The position numbers and the translations under genes are program-made. Shown here one piece after another: positions 1 through 7,026 of a DNA stretch of 17,985 nt. The notes beneath the pieces were generated by a model, which was not told where the DNA came from, ran no database searches, and was given only the letters and a program-made list of their open reading frames with translations. Source of the stretch: an uncultured Veillonella sp. (GTDB taxonomy: Bacteria; Bacillota; Negativicutes; Veillonellales; Veillonellaceae); the NCBI GenBank assembly GCA_900757715.1, contig CAAEOZ010000234.1:1-17985 (forward strand). Direction: 5' to 3'. Each line of letters starts with the position of its first letter. The stretch's first letter is position 1.

Positions 1-13
1 AAGAAGGGACAGC

Positions 14-2923
14 ATGGAAATAAATAAGGTTTATTCTGGCTTTCGCCTTGACCGCATTGAGCGCATTGATGAGATCAATGGTACCGCTTATGAAATGAAA
101 CACGAAAAGTCTGGTGCACGTTTAATTTATATTGATTCACCAGATTCTAATAAAGTATTCAATATCGCTTTTAGAACAACACCACATAATAGTACTGGTG
201 TAGCACATATTATGGAACATTCCGTTTTATGTGGTTCTCGTAAGTTTCCTTTGAAAGAGCCATTTGTTGAGCTTGTTAAGGGGTCTTTAAACACGTTCTT
301 AAACGCTATGACATATCCTGATAAAACGATGTATCCTGTAGCCAGCAAAAACGATAAAGACTTCCACAATTTGATGGACGTATATCTTGATGCTGTATTG
401 TATCCACGCGTTCGCGATGATGCAGAAATCGTGATGCAAGAAGGCTGGCATTATGAACTAGATAATGCGGAAGATGAACTTACTTATAAAGGTGTTGTAT
501 TCAATGAGATGAAGGGGGTTTATTCCTCCCCGGATTCCGTTCTAGAACGTCAAATGATGCGTGAACTTTTCCCAGATACCACTTATGGTGTTGATTCTGG
601 TGGAGATCCTGACCATATTACGGACTTAACTTATGAAGAGTTCCAAGAGTTCTATCGAGTTCATTATCATCCGTCCAATAGTTATATTTTCCTTTATGGT
701 GATATGAATATTGAAGAGCAATTGGCATTCTTGAATGATGAGTACTTAAGTCATTTCGATGCTATTGAGGTTAATACAGAGGTTGGCTTACAAGCTCCAT
801 TTACGGAAGGTAAGGTGGTGAGCTATCCATACAGCGTAGGTTCTGAAGAACCTACAGATAACCGTACTTTACATTCTTTTGCCTATGTTTTACCTGATGT
901 AACACCTGAGCATAGCTTGGCTTTTGAGGTATTAACACATGCATTGTTGACATCTCCTGCGGCTCCTCTTAAACAGGCTTTGGTGAAAGCAGGTATCGGC
1001 TCTGATGTAAGTGGTTATTATCTTGATAGTATTCGTCAACCAATGTGGACCGTGCAAGCAACTGGTTCCAATCTCGATAAACAAGCTGACTTGCAACGCA
1101 TTGTTGAGTCTACATTGCAAGAACTTTGTGATAACGGTTTAGATAAAGAATTATTAGAAGCTTCCTTAAATAGTATTGAGTTTGCTCTTCGTGAAAGCGA
1201 CTTTGGTGGTCGCCCAATCGGTTTAGCTTATGTTATTCGTATGATGGATAATTGGCTATATGACAATGATCCACTGGAGCTATTACACTACGAAGAAGCA
1301 TTAGTGAATATTCGTAAAGGCTTATCTGGTACGTACTTTGAAGATTTGATTCGTCAATCTATCTTAAATAACAATCATAAAGTGCTTGTTTCTATTTATC
1401 CTGAACGTGGTCTTCAAGAGCGCAAGGATGCAGAGGTTAAAGAGCATTTAACTGCTGTAAAAGCTAAGATGTCTCCAGAAGAAATCGAAGCAATTGTAGA
1501 GCAAACAAAACGACTTAAACTTCGTCAAGAAGCGCCAGATAGTGATGAAGCGTTAGCGTCGATTCCATTGCTTGAATTATCTGATTTAAATCCTAATATT
1601 GAAGAGGTAGAGCGTCGTGAAAGTAAAATTGGCAACACTACAGTACATTTTGTACCTACTTTCACAAAAGGTATCAACTATGTAGGCCTTTACTTTAATT
1701 TAAGTTGTCTTACAGAAGATGAGTTGTTCTATGCCGATATTCTAAGTGATATTATCGGTCGTATCAACACATCTGAACGTGGCTACGAAGCATTGGCTAA
1801 AGATATCAATATGAATCTTGGTGGTTTAAGCTCAGATATTACGGCTATTAGCAAAGATGGTAAGCGTGATGAATTTACGCCTCTCATGATTGTTCGAGCT
1901 AAAGCTTTGCATTCTAAATTACCTGACTTATGTCGTTTGATTAATGAAGTAGTTCAAAAAGCAGATTATAGTGACGATAGACGCTTGACTGAACTTGTTC
2001 AAGAAAGCAAAGCTATTTGGGATAATGAGGCATTCCGTCGTGGTAATTCCATCGTAAGTCAACGTGTTATGGCGCAAGTGTCTGCAGTTGGTAAATTCAG
2101 AGATAATGGTAACTTTGGTTATTATCAAAAGATTAGCGAATTGGCTTCTAATCCTGCGGCATTACCATTATTGCCAGAAAAATTAGCTGATGTGGCTCGT
2201 AAGATTTTCCGTGCTAACAATGTGGATATCATGTTCGTTGGTGAAGAAGGCGAATTAGAAGCCTTTGAAAATCTTATGAAACCATTGATTGAAACTTGGG
2301 ATACTACTGAGTTAAGTAATGATACACTAAAGATTACACGTTTGTCTGGTAATGATGGTATCGTTACAGCTGGTAAGGTTCAATACGTAGCTCAAGGTGG
2401 TAACTTTGTAGACCATGGGTATAAACACGTAGGCCCAATGAGTGTATTGGAAACGATTTTACGTTATGAATATCTTTGGATTCGTATTCGTGTACAAGGC
2501 GGTGCTTACGGGGCTTTTGCAAACTTCTACGACGATGGTAATATGATTTTCTGTAGCTATCGCGATCCAAACTTGGTAGAAACATTAAATGTATATAAAG
2601 AGTTACCTCAATACCTTCGTGAGTTCACATTGACTGATCGTGAGATGCGTAAATATATTATCGGTACTATGAGTTCTTTAGATTTACCAATGACTCCTGC
2701 ATTGCGTGGTCCACGTGCGATGGGGATGTATTTTAGCGGTACTAAACTAGAGGATAAGGTAGAGTTTCGTAAACAAGTTATCGCTTGTAAACCAGAGGAT
2801 ATCGTTGCTTTAGCAGATGTGGTTGAACCTGTATTGAAGGACAATCATATTTGTACAATGGGAAACGAACAAAAAATTAAAGATGCTGGTAAGGTATTCG
2901 ATAACATTATTTCTCTAGGATAA
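14..2923 (+). CDS. M16C-family zinc metallopeptidase (presequence protease/insulinase-like)
   Basis: This is a 969-residue protein of the M16 family, subfamily C (presequence protease / Cym1 / HypA type). These enzymes form a two-half clamshell that degrades peptides in a closed chamber. The inverted zinc motif HIMEH lies at residues 65-69, with a likely distal zinc ligand E165 in NEMKG. The C-terminal half carries the RVQGGAYG substrate-binding segment (about residue 825). The length fits a full-length M16C protein of about 970 residues, so both halves are present. No signal peptide is visible, which suggests a cytoplasmic enzyme acting on short peptides; that role is inferred from the family. 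The ATG at 14 follows AAGAAGGGA at 1-9. Its promoter is outside the window. A terminator follows at 2942-2987, so it probably ends its transcript. Confidence 0.93.
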   Translation: MEINKVYSGFRLDRIERIDEINGTAYEMKHEKSGARLIYIDSPDSNKVFNIAFRTTPHNSTGVAHIMEHSVLCGSRKFPLKEPFVELVKGSLNTFLNAMTYPDKTMYPVASKNDKDFHNLMDVYLDAVLYPRVRDDAEIVMQEGWHYELDNAEDELTYKGVVFNEMKGVYSSPDSVLERQMMRELFPDTTYGVDSGGDPDHITDLTYEEFQEFYRVHYHPSNSYIFLYGDMNIEEQLAFLNDEYLSHFDAIEVNTEVGLQAPFTEGKVVSYPYSVGSEEPTDNRTLHSFAYVLPDVTPEHSLAFEVLTHALLTSPAAPLKQALVKAGIGSDVSGYYLDSIRQPMWTVQATGSNLDKQADLQRIVESTLQELCDNGLDKELLEASLNSIEFALRESDFGGRPIGLAYVIRMMDNWLYDNDPLELLHYEEALVNIRKGLSGTYFEDLIRQSILNNNHKVLVSIYPERGLQERKDAEVKEHLTAVKAKMSPEEIEAIVEQTKRLKLRQEAPDSDEALASIPLLELSDLNPNIEEVERRESKIGNTTVHFVPTFTKGINYVGLYFNLSCLTEDELFYADILSDIIGRINTSERGYEALAKDINMNLGGLSSDITAISKDGKRDEFTPLMIVRAKALHSKLPDLCRLINEVVQKADYSDDRRLTELVQESKAIWDNEAFRRGNSIVSQRVMAQVSAVGKFRDNGNFGYYQKISELASNPAALPLLPEKLADVARKIFRANNVDIMFVGEEGELEAFENLMKPLIETWDTTELSNDTLKITRLSGNDGIVTAGKVQYVAQGGNFVDHGYKHVGPMSVLETILRYEYLWIRIRVQGGAYGAFANFYDDGNMIFCSYRDPNLVETLNVYKELPQYLREFTLTDREMRKYIIGTMSSLDLPMTPALRGPRAMGMYFSGTKLEDKVEFRKQVIACKPEDIVALADVVEPVLKDNHICTMGNEQKIKDAGKVFDNIISLG

Positions 2924-2941
2924 TCGTTTTATATCATGTAT

Positions 2942-2987
2942 AGTGGCATATTCTGTGTAGTTCTACGGGATATGCCACTTGTTTTCT
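2942..2987 (+). terminator. Intrinsic terminator after the M16 peptidase gene
   Basis: AGTGGCATAT (2942-2951) pairs perfectly with ATATGCCACT (2970-2979). The stem can extend inwards with G-U and G-C pairs. The 3' side is followed by the T-rich run TGTTTTCT (2980-2987). It lies 18 nt after the peptidase stop codon and just before the ribosome binding site of the next gene. Confidence 0.75.
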
Positions 2988-3003
2988 ACTGTAGGAGGGC
3001 ATC

Positions 3004-3978
3004 ATGAAAGGTCGATTTGCTCCAAGTCCCACAGGATATATCCATCTCGGCAATGTGTGGATAGCCCTCTTATCTTATGTTTCTACGAAGCAGCAAAAAG
3101 GGCAGTATGTTGTGCGAATGGAGGATATAGACACCCAACGCTCTAAATGTGAGTTAGGGGAAGCGCTATTAGATGATTTAGAGTGGCTAGGATTTGAATG
3201 GGATGAAGGACCTCGTGTTGGTGGACCAGAATCAACGTATTGGCAACGTGAGCGACAAACATATTATAGAGACATATTAGAACATCTTGCATTAGAAAAA
3301 CTAATTTATCCTTGCTTTTGTAATCGTACAAGGCTCCAGTCTATTGCTTCGGCGCCCCACGTTGGGGAAATAATTCATCGATACGATGGACACTGTCGTC
3401 ATCTAGAGGATAAATTGATAAAAGAGTTTATGACGTCTAAGGAACTATCTTTGCGTTTAGCCGTTAATTCCTGTGATATAGATTTCGTAGATCGCTGGCA
3501 AGGCTTTCAACATATTCATTTGGAAGGTGAATTAGATGATTATGTATTGCGTCGTGGTGACGGTATGTATGCCTATAATTTAGCTGTCGTACTGGATGAT
3601 ATTGCTATGGGGATAACGGAGGTCATTCGTGGAGACGATTTACTAGAGACTACGGGGCAGCAAATATATTTATATAAAACATTACAATCTAGTTTTACAT
3701 CTAAAAATATACAAATACCTTCTTATGGACATGCTCCATTATTAATTGATTCTGAAGGGCATAGATTATCTAAACGACAAAAAAGTATTACTATTCGTGA
3801 ATTACGTGAAAATCAATGGTCTCCTAATAGAATTTTAGGTGAACTAGCTATTGCTGGCGGCTTAGTTGAAGCTCATACATTAAGTCGTAGAGAAATCAGT
3901 TTAGCTGAATTAATTGAGATTGATTTAAATTTACCTAGTCTTAGTCAGAAAGCAATTGAAATAGAAATCAAAGCATAG
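3004..3978 (+). CDS. gluQ: Glutamyl-Q tRNA(Asp) synthetase
   Basis: This 324-residue class I synthetase-like protein matches GluQRS (YadB). It activates glutamate and attaches it to the queuosine base at the wobble position of tRNA(Asp), not to a tRNA 3' end. The GluRS-type catalytic core is present: FAPSPTGYIHLGN at residues 5-17 (the HIGH-like motif) and RLSKRQKS at 254-261 (the KMSKS-like motif). The C-terminal anticodon-binding region of true GluRS (about 470 residues) is missing. A zinc site typical of GluQRS is visible: C104 and C106 in YPCFCN, then Y127 and C131 with the expected Y-x3-C spacing. The ATG at 3004 follows AGGAGGG at 2993-2999. An upstream terminator leaves little room for a promoter of its own, so it may depend on readthrough. 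A truncated glutamyl-tRNA synthetase is less likely because of the zinc signature. Confidence 0.9.
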   Translation: MKGRFAPSPTGYIHLGNVWIALLSYVSTKQQKGQYVVRMEDIDTQRSKCELGEALLDDLEWLGFEWDEGPRVGGPESTYWQRERQTYYRDILEHLALEKLIYPCFCNRTRLQSIASAPHVGEIIHRYDGHCRHLEDKLIKEFMTSKELSLRLAVNSCDIDFVDRWQGFQHIHLEGELDDYVLRRGDGMYAYNLAVVLDDIAMGITEVIRGDDLLETTGQQIYLYKTLQSSFTSKNIQIPSYGHAPLLIDSEGHRLSKRQKSITIRELRENQWSPNRILGELAIAGGLVEAHTLSRREISLAELIEIDLNLPSLSQKAIEIEIKA

Positions 3979-4045
3979 AGCAAAAAATGGTATTGCTTTA
4001 TGTTATAGGATGCTTGCTAAAAGCGAATAATTATTTAACTATATA

Positions 4046-4077
4046 ATTCGATATAATATATTGACAATATTCGATAT
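4046..4077 (+). promoter_or_regulatory. ATTCGATAT direct repeat around the -35 element (possible operator)
   Basis: ATTCGATAT occurs at 4046-4054 and again at 4069-4077, 23 bp apart start to start. One copy lies just upstream of the -35 hexamer and the other inside the promoter spacer. Two 9-bp copies placed this way resemble an operator, but no known regulator is recognised and the region is very AT-rich, so chance cannot be excluded. Confidence 0.3.
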
Positions 4078-4088
4078 TTATTTATAAT
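4061..4088 (+). promoter_or_regulatory. Strong sigma70-type promoter for the CoA-binding protein and trxA
   Basis: A consensus -35 TTGACA (4061-4066) is separated by 16 bp from a consensus -10 TATAAT (4083-4088). Initiation is predicted near 4095, giving a leader of only about 15 nt before the ATG at 4110. The ribosome binding site therefore begins almost at the 5' end of the message. Confidence 0.8.
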
Positions 4089-4109
4089 AGTATATAAGAG
4101 GTGGTCGAA

Positions 4110-4484
4110 ATGACAATTCAACAAGCTTTAGATCAAAAAGTATGGGCCGTTATTGGAGCTACCCATAAAACCGAAAAGTTTGGTTATAAGATTTATAAAT
4201 GTCTTAAAGATCACGGATATGAAGTATATCCAGTTAATCCTAATATTGCAGAAATAGATGGAGACACCTGTTACTCTAGCCTTTCTGCACTTCCTGTTGT
4301 GCCTGCTGTGGTAGATTTTGTTGTGCCAGAAGCAGCGGGATTAGCTGCACTTGATGAATGCAAAGAACTTGGCATTTCTATTGTGTGGTTGCAACCGGGG
4401 GCGGATAAACCATCTGTTGTTGAAAAAGCACATGCTTTAGACCTGCATGTCATTCAAGATTGTGTATTAGTTCAATTACCGTAG
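4110..4484 (+). CDS. Small CoA-binding-domain protein (YccU-like)
   Basis: This 124-residue protein is a stand-alone CoA-binding Rossmann domain like E. coli YccU and the N-terminal domain of succinyl-CoA synthetase alpha. Features include AVIGATHKTEKFGYKIYKCL near the N terminus, HGYEVYPVNP for the second strand, a CYSSL segment, a VDFVVPEA strand and the IVWLQPGA motif. The molecular function of this family is not settled; ligand binding of CoA or a related nucleotide is inferred from the fold. The ATG at 4110 was chosen because AGAGGTGG (4097-4104) sits 5 nt upstream. An in-frame GTG at 4101 lies inside that ribosome binding site and is unlikely to be used. It is the first gene of a two-gene unit with thioredoxin, 9 nt apart, which hints at a redox or CoA-thiol connection, but that is only contextual. 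Confidence 0.88.
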   Translation: MTIQQALDQKVWAVIGATHKTEKFGYKIYKCLKDHGYEVYPVNPNIAEIDGDTCYSSLSALPVVPAVVDFVVPEAAGLAALDECKELGISIVWLQPGADKPSVVEKAHALDLHVIQDCVLVQLP

Positions 4485-4493
4485 GAGGGTACA

Positions 4494-4814
4494 ATGAGCG
4501 AATTAAAAGACTTAAAAACTGCTGAATATCAAGATTTAGTAAACCAAGGTGGTGTTACTGTTGTTGACTTCTGGGCTCCATGGTGCGGTTATTGCGTACG
4601 TATGATGCCAATCATTGAAGAAATTGCAGGTGAGCTTGAAGGTAAAGCTAACTTTGTAAAAGTAAACGCTGATGAAGAACCAGAATTAGCACGTAATTTA
4701 CAAGTTGAAGTATTGCCTACATTCGTTATCTTAAAAGATGGTGAAGTAGTAGACCGTAAAATTGGTTTCTTACCTAAAGGCGATCTTCAAGCGGCTATCG
4801 AATCTAAATTCTAA
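4494..4814 (+). CDS. trxA: Thioredoxin with CGYC active site
   Basis: This 106-residue single-domain thioredoxin should act as a cytoplasmic protein disulfide reductase. The fold markers are VDFWAPWCGYC (residues 24-34), the conserved cis-proline segment EVLPTF (P75), and DGEVVDRKIGF towards the C terminus. The length is normal. The unusual feature is the active site C31-G-Y-C34: the standard CGPC proline is replaced by tyrosine, which in this superfamily is expected to change the redox potential and cysteine pKa. There is no signal peptide or lipobox, so a periplasmic role is not supported. The ATG at 4494 follows AGGAGGG at 4483-4489, which overlaps the stop codon of the upstream CoA-binding gene, so the two are co-transcribed from the promoter at 4061-4088. 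A strong terminator follows. Confidence 0.93.
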   Translation: MSELKDLKTAEYQDLVNQGGVTVVDFWAPWCGYCVRMMPIIEEIAGELEGKANFVKVNADEEPELARNLQVEVLPTFVILKDGEVVDRKIGFLPKGDLQAAIESKF

Positions 4815-4843
4815 TACTATAATCAAAACTATATAAATAGAGG

Positions 4844-4886
4844 AAAACCTCATCAATGTATGTGTTGTACATTGATGAGGTTTTTT
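4844..4886 (+). terminator. Strong intrinsic terminator after trxA
   Basis: AAAACCTCATCAATGTA (4844-4860) and its perfect reverse complement (4868-4884) form a 17-bp stem with a 7-nt loop (4861-4867). The end of the stem runs into a six-T tract (4881-4886), and another T run follows at 4891-4896. Because both arms are A- or T-flanked, it may also act on the opposite strand. It isolates the thioredoxin unit from the dcw cluster. Confidence 0.92.
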
Positions 4887-4915
4887 GTGCTTTTTTAAAT
4901 ATAGTCCTAAATATC

Positions 4916-4944
4916 TTTAACTTTTATGAGTTGCTAAACATAAT
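4916..4944 (+). promoter_or_regulatory. Possible distal promoter upstream of mraZ
   Basis: TTTAAC (4916-4921), 17 bp, then CATAAT (4939-4944) forms a weak -35 with a good -10. The predicted start near 4951 falls just before the first GTGG motif group. The support is weak because the region is AT-rich and the -35 matches only half of the consensus. Confidence 0.25.
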
Positions 4945-4954
4945 ACATCTAAAA

Positions 4955-5008
4955 GTGGGGATCATGTCCATCTGAGGAGTGGTATTTCACCATTGTGGTG
5001 GAGAGTGG
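4955..5008 (+). promoter_or_regulatory. Distal GTGG motif group (possible upstream MraZ boxes)
   Basis: GTGG occurs at 4955 (as GTGGGG), 4979, 4995, 4998 and 5005. The copies at 4955, 4995 and 5005 are in exact 10-bp phase. CACCA-TTG-TGGTG at 4988-5000 is a perfect inverted repeat. This group is about 190 bp upstream of the mraZ start and is separate from the promoter-proximal group. Confidence 0.4.
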
Positions 5009-5122
5009 TTTAAATTGATTAGTTTTAAATATTTAATCGAACATATGTATTGTAGAAAAGCGGAGAAAAATAAAGATTAAACAAGAAAAATATAAAAAAG
5101 TGGGATAAAAATGGATTTTTTA

Positions 5123-5151
5123 TTGTGAAAGGTGGGGAATTGTGGTAGAAT
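5123..5151 (+). promoter_or_regulatory. mraZ (dcw operon) promoter with extended -10
   Basis: The -35 TTGTGA (5123-5128), 17 bp and the -10 TAGAAT (5146-5151) form a good promoter. TG at 5143-5144, one base before the -10, makes it an extended -10. The predicted start is near 5158, with a leader of about 40 nt before the mraZ ATG. GTGG motifs sit within the spacer and just after the start site. Confidence 0.75.
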
Positions 5152-5168
5152 TTACCATATAGTGGTGG
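5132..5168 (+). promoter_or_regulatory. Promoter-proximal GTGG array, probable MraZ operator
   Basis: GTGG occurs at 5132 (as GTGGGG), 5142, 5162 and 5165. The first three are in exact 10-bp phase, with the 5152 position skipped. A further GTGGG is at 5100. In E. coli, MraZ binds repeated TGGGN units with 5-bp spacers (10-bp period) in front of its own gene. The match in sequence, period and position suggests autoregulation here; binding itself is inferred. Confidence 0.6.
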
Positions 5169-5197
5169 ATAAGAAATAGTGAAAGGCGGTGATACGT

Positions 5198-5629
5198 ATG
5201 TTCATGGGCGAATATAATCATACTATTGATACAAAAGGGCGGATGATTATACCTGCGAAAATACGTGAACAACTAGGCGATTTGTGCATTGTTACAAAAG
5301 GCTTAGATAACTGCTTGGCTATTTACACCGAAGAGGCGTGGAAAAAAATTTCTACTGCTTTACAATCACAATCCTCCACTAAAGCTAGCGTGCGTGCCTT
5401 AAAACGTTTTGTTTTTGGTAGTGCTGCTGAACTTGAATATGATAAACAAGGTCGTGTCCTCATTCCTGTACCACTACGTGAATATGCAAGCCTTGATAAA
5501 CAGGCTGTTATTGTAGGTGCTGGGGACCACGTTGAAATTTGGAGTCGTGAAAAATACGATTTCTATGATGAGCAAGTGGCTGAAAGCATGGAGGAATTAG
5601 TTGAAGGGCTTGAAGGGATTATGTTATAG
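5198..5629 (+). CDS. mraZ: Transcriptional regulator MraZ
   Basis: MraZ is a DNA-binding regulator, usually a ring-shaped oligomer, that heads dcw clusters and acts on its own promoter. The 143-residue product has the expected two AbrB/SpoVT-like halves, each with a DxKGR-type signature: DTKGRMIIPAKIRE at 11-24 and DKQGRVLIPVPLREY at 82-96. The start at 5198 (MFMGEYNHTID) gives the usual family N terminus and length. AAAGGCGG (5182-5189) lies upstream at good spacing. An in-frame GTG at 5189 overlaps that ribosome binding site and is unlikely, while the ATG at 5204 is a possible alternative. The upstream region holds a promoter overlapped by GTGG repeats resembling known MraZ boxes. rsmH follows after 9 nt, as in most bacteria. 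Confidence 0.96.
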   Translation: MFMGEYNHTIDTKGRMIIPAKIREQLGDLCIVTKGLDNCLAIYTEEAWKKISTALQSQSSTKASVRALKRFVFGSAAELEYDKQGRVLIPVPLREYASLDKQAVIVGAGDHVEIWSREKYDFYDEQVAESMEELVEGLEGIML

Positions 5630-5638
5630 GAGGCTATG

Positions 5639-6571
5639 ATGGAATTTAATCATACTAGCGTACTCTTACGTGAAACGGTGGACTCCGTCGTAACTAATCC
5701 AAAAGGCATTTATGTGGACTGTACCCTTGGTGGGGCAGGACATGCTCACGCAGTGGGCGAGATGCTAGACCCAGAAGGCATGATTATAGGTTTAGATCAA
5801 GATGAAGATGCTTTGAGTGTAGCTCGACAGCGTTTATCTGATTTGAAATGTCAGGTGTTAACAATACCTACAAACTTTTCTAACTTAAAAGAAGCCCTCC
5901 GAAATGCGGGCATCTATGAAGTAGATGGTTTTATATTTGATCTTGGCGTATCAAGCTATCAACTAGATACCCCTGAACGAGGTTTTTCATATATGAATGA
6001 TGGACCTCTTGATATGCGTATGGATAAAGATGCACCTCTCACGGCAGAGGAAATTATTAATGAATATGACAGTGAACAATTATTGCAAATTATCCGCGAC
6101 TATGGGGAAGAACGATGGGCTAAACGGATTGTTGAGTTTATTGTTGAAGCACGCCAAGAAAAAAGAATTACTACTACTGGTGAGTTAGTTAGAATTATTA
6201 AGAATGCAATACCTGCAAAGGCGCGACAAGATGGACCTCATCCGGCAAAACGGACGTTTCAAGCTATACGTATTGAAGTAAATAGAGAATTAGCAATTTT
6301 GCATGATAGTTTTGTAGATGCTGTATCGATGTTAAAACCAAAGGGAAAGATTGGAGTTATTACATTCCACTCCTTGGAAGATCGAATTACAAAGCAAACT
6401 TTTAAAGAGTTAAGTACCGCATGTATATGTCCTCCACAATTGCCTATGTGTGTTTGTAATCACAAGGCAGTCGTAAAGGCAAAAAATAAGGCTATAGAGC
6501 CAAGTATAGGGGAGATTGAAGTTAATCCGAGGGCTAGAAGCGCTAAATTGCGCGTAGCAGTAAAGTTGTAG
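5639..6571 (+). CDS. rsmH: 16S rRNA (cytosine1402-N4)-methyltransferase
   Basis: RsmH (formerly MraW) methylates N4 of C1402 in 16S rRNA using S-adenosylmethionine, tuning the ribosomal P site. The 310-residue protein has the SAM-binding segment DCTLGGAGHA (28-37) and GLDQD (51-55). It also has DLGVSSYQLD (101-110), the PERGFSYMNDGPLDMRMD block (112-129), HPAKRTFQAIRI (201-212) and FHSLEDR (243-249). A conserved cysteine pair cluster, C262/C264 and C271/C273, follows. The start at 5639 is preferred because AGGAGG (5628-5633) is then 5 nt away; the ATG at 5636 would leave only 2 nt. The ribosome binding site overlaps the mraZ stop codon, so translation is probably coupled. Confidence 0.97.
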   Translation: MEFNHTSVLLRETVDSVVTNPKGIYVDCTLGGAGHAHAVGEMLDPEGMIIGLDQDEDALSVARQRLSDLKCQVLTIPTNFSNLKEALRNAGIYEVDGFIFDLGVSSYQLDTPERGFSYMNDGPLDMRMDKDAPLTAEEIINEYDSEQLLQIIRDYGEERWAKRIVEFIVEARQEKRITTTGELVRIIKNAIPAKARQDGPHPAKRTFQAIRIEVNRELAILHDSFVDAVSMLKPKGKIGVITFHSLEDRITKQTFKELSTACICPPQLPMCVCNHKAVVKAKNKAIEPSIGEIEVNPRARSAKLRVAVKL

Positions 6572-6592
6572 AATTGGAAGGGGTTAAGTGTT

Positions 6593-6997
6593 ATGTTAGC
6601 GAGAAAGGCTGTTGTGGGCCAAGTAAAAGGTGATATGTTGGTCATTGCACAAGGGAGAAGACGTAGTGCAAACGTAGCTTTAGATTTAAGCCCTATGATG
6701 TGGCAAGTTGTATATGGTATTGCTGCATTAGTTGCATGCTTGCTTATCATGATGGTTATGAATGCATACAGTACAAAGTTGGGCTATGAGGTAGTTAAAA
6801 CACAGCAAGCTGTAGTACAATTAACAAAAGATAACGATGCATTGGACGTTGAAGTGGCTTCTTTGAAGTCTCCTGTACGTATCCAACAAATCGCAGAAGA
6901 ACAACTAGGAATGGTTTTGCCTGATTCTTTTGTTTATAGCACAAAAAGCGCTGTTACTGAACGTAATGTACAAGAGAAACAGCAAATTATAGACTAG
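6593..6997 (+). CDS. ftsL: FtsL-like septum formation protein
   Basis: This 134-residue bitopic protein has the layout of FtsL/DivIC proteins. A short basic cytoplasmic segment is followed by one transmembrane helix (about residues 36-58) and an extracytoplasmic coiled-coil region (about 62-95) with spaced hydrophobic positions. The typical closing motif LKSPVRIQQIAEEQLGM (91-107) is present. FtsL bridges FtsQ/DivIB and the FtsW-FtsI synthase complex at the septum. The N-terminal segment of about 35 residues is rather long. The ATG at 6593 follows GGAAGGGG at 6576-6583. Position after rsmH supports FtsL over DivIC. The gene normally found next, the division transpeptidase ftsI/spoVD, is absent, and murE follows instead. 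Confidence 0.85.
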   Translation: MLARKAVVGQVKGDMLVIAQGRRRSANVALDLSPMMWQVVYGIAALVACLLIMMVMNAYSTKLGYEVVKTQQAVVQLTKDNDALDVEVASLKSPVRIQQIAEEQLGMVLPDSFVYSTKSAVTERNVQEKQQIID

Positions 6998-7003
6998 CAG
7001 GCG

Positions 7004-7026
7004 AAGCAGCTCGTATTGGGCTGCTT
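7004..7026 (+). other. Small stem-loop between ftsL and murE
   Basis: AAGCAGC (7004-7010) pairs with GCTGCTT (7020-7026) around a 9-nt loop. It is followed by only a broken T-rich run, so it looks like a weak intra-operon attenuator or an RNA-end stabiliser rather than a full terminator. It occupies the spot where ftsI would be expected. Confidence 0.35.

Noticed and set aside
3970..3999. Weak hairpin (AAAGCA with TGCTTT) at the end of gluQ
   Set aside because: The stem is short and A/T-rich with no T tract behind it, so it does not qualify as a terminator.
4082..4097. Resemblance to a PerR box near the trxA-unit start site
   Set aside because: TTATAATAGTATATAA is one base longer than the 15-bp PerR pattern and overlaps the -10 element, which itself supplies most of the match.
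4887..5197. Possible small RNA or small gene in the trxA-mraZ gap
   Set aside because: No open frame with a ribosome binding site and no extended stable fold beyond the terminator was seen; the content is better explained as promoter and GTGG sites.
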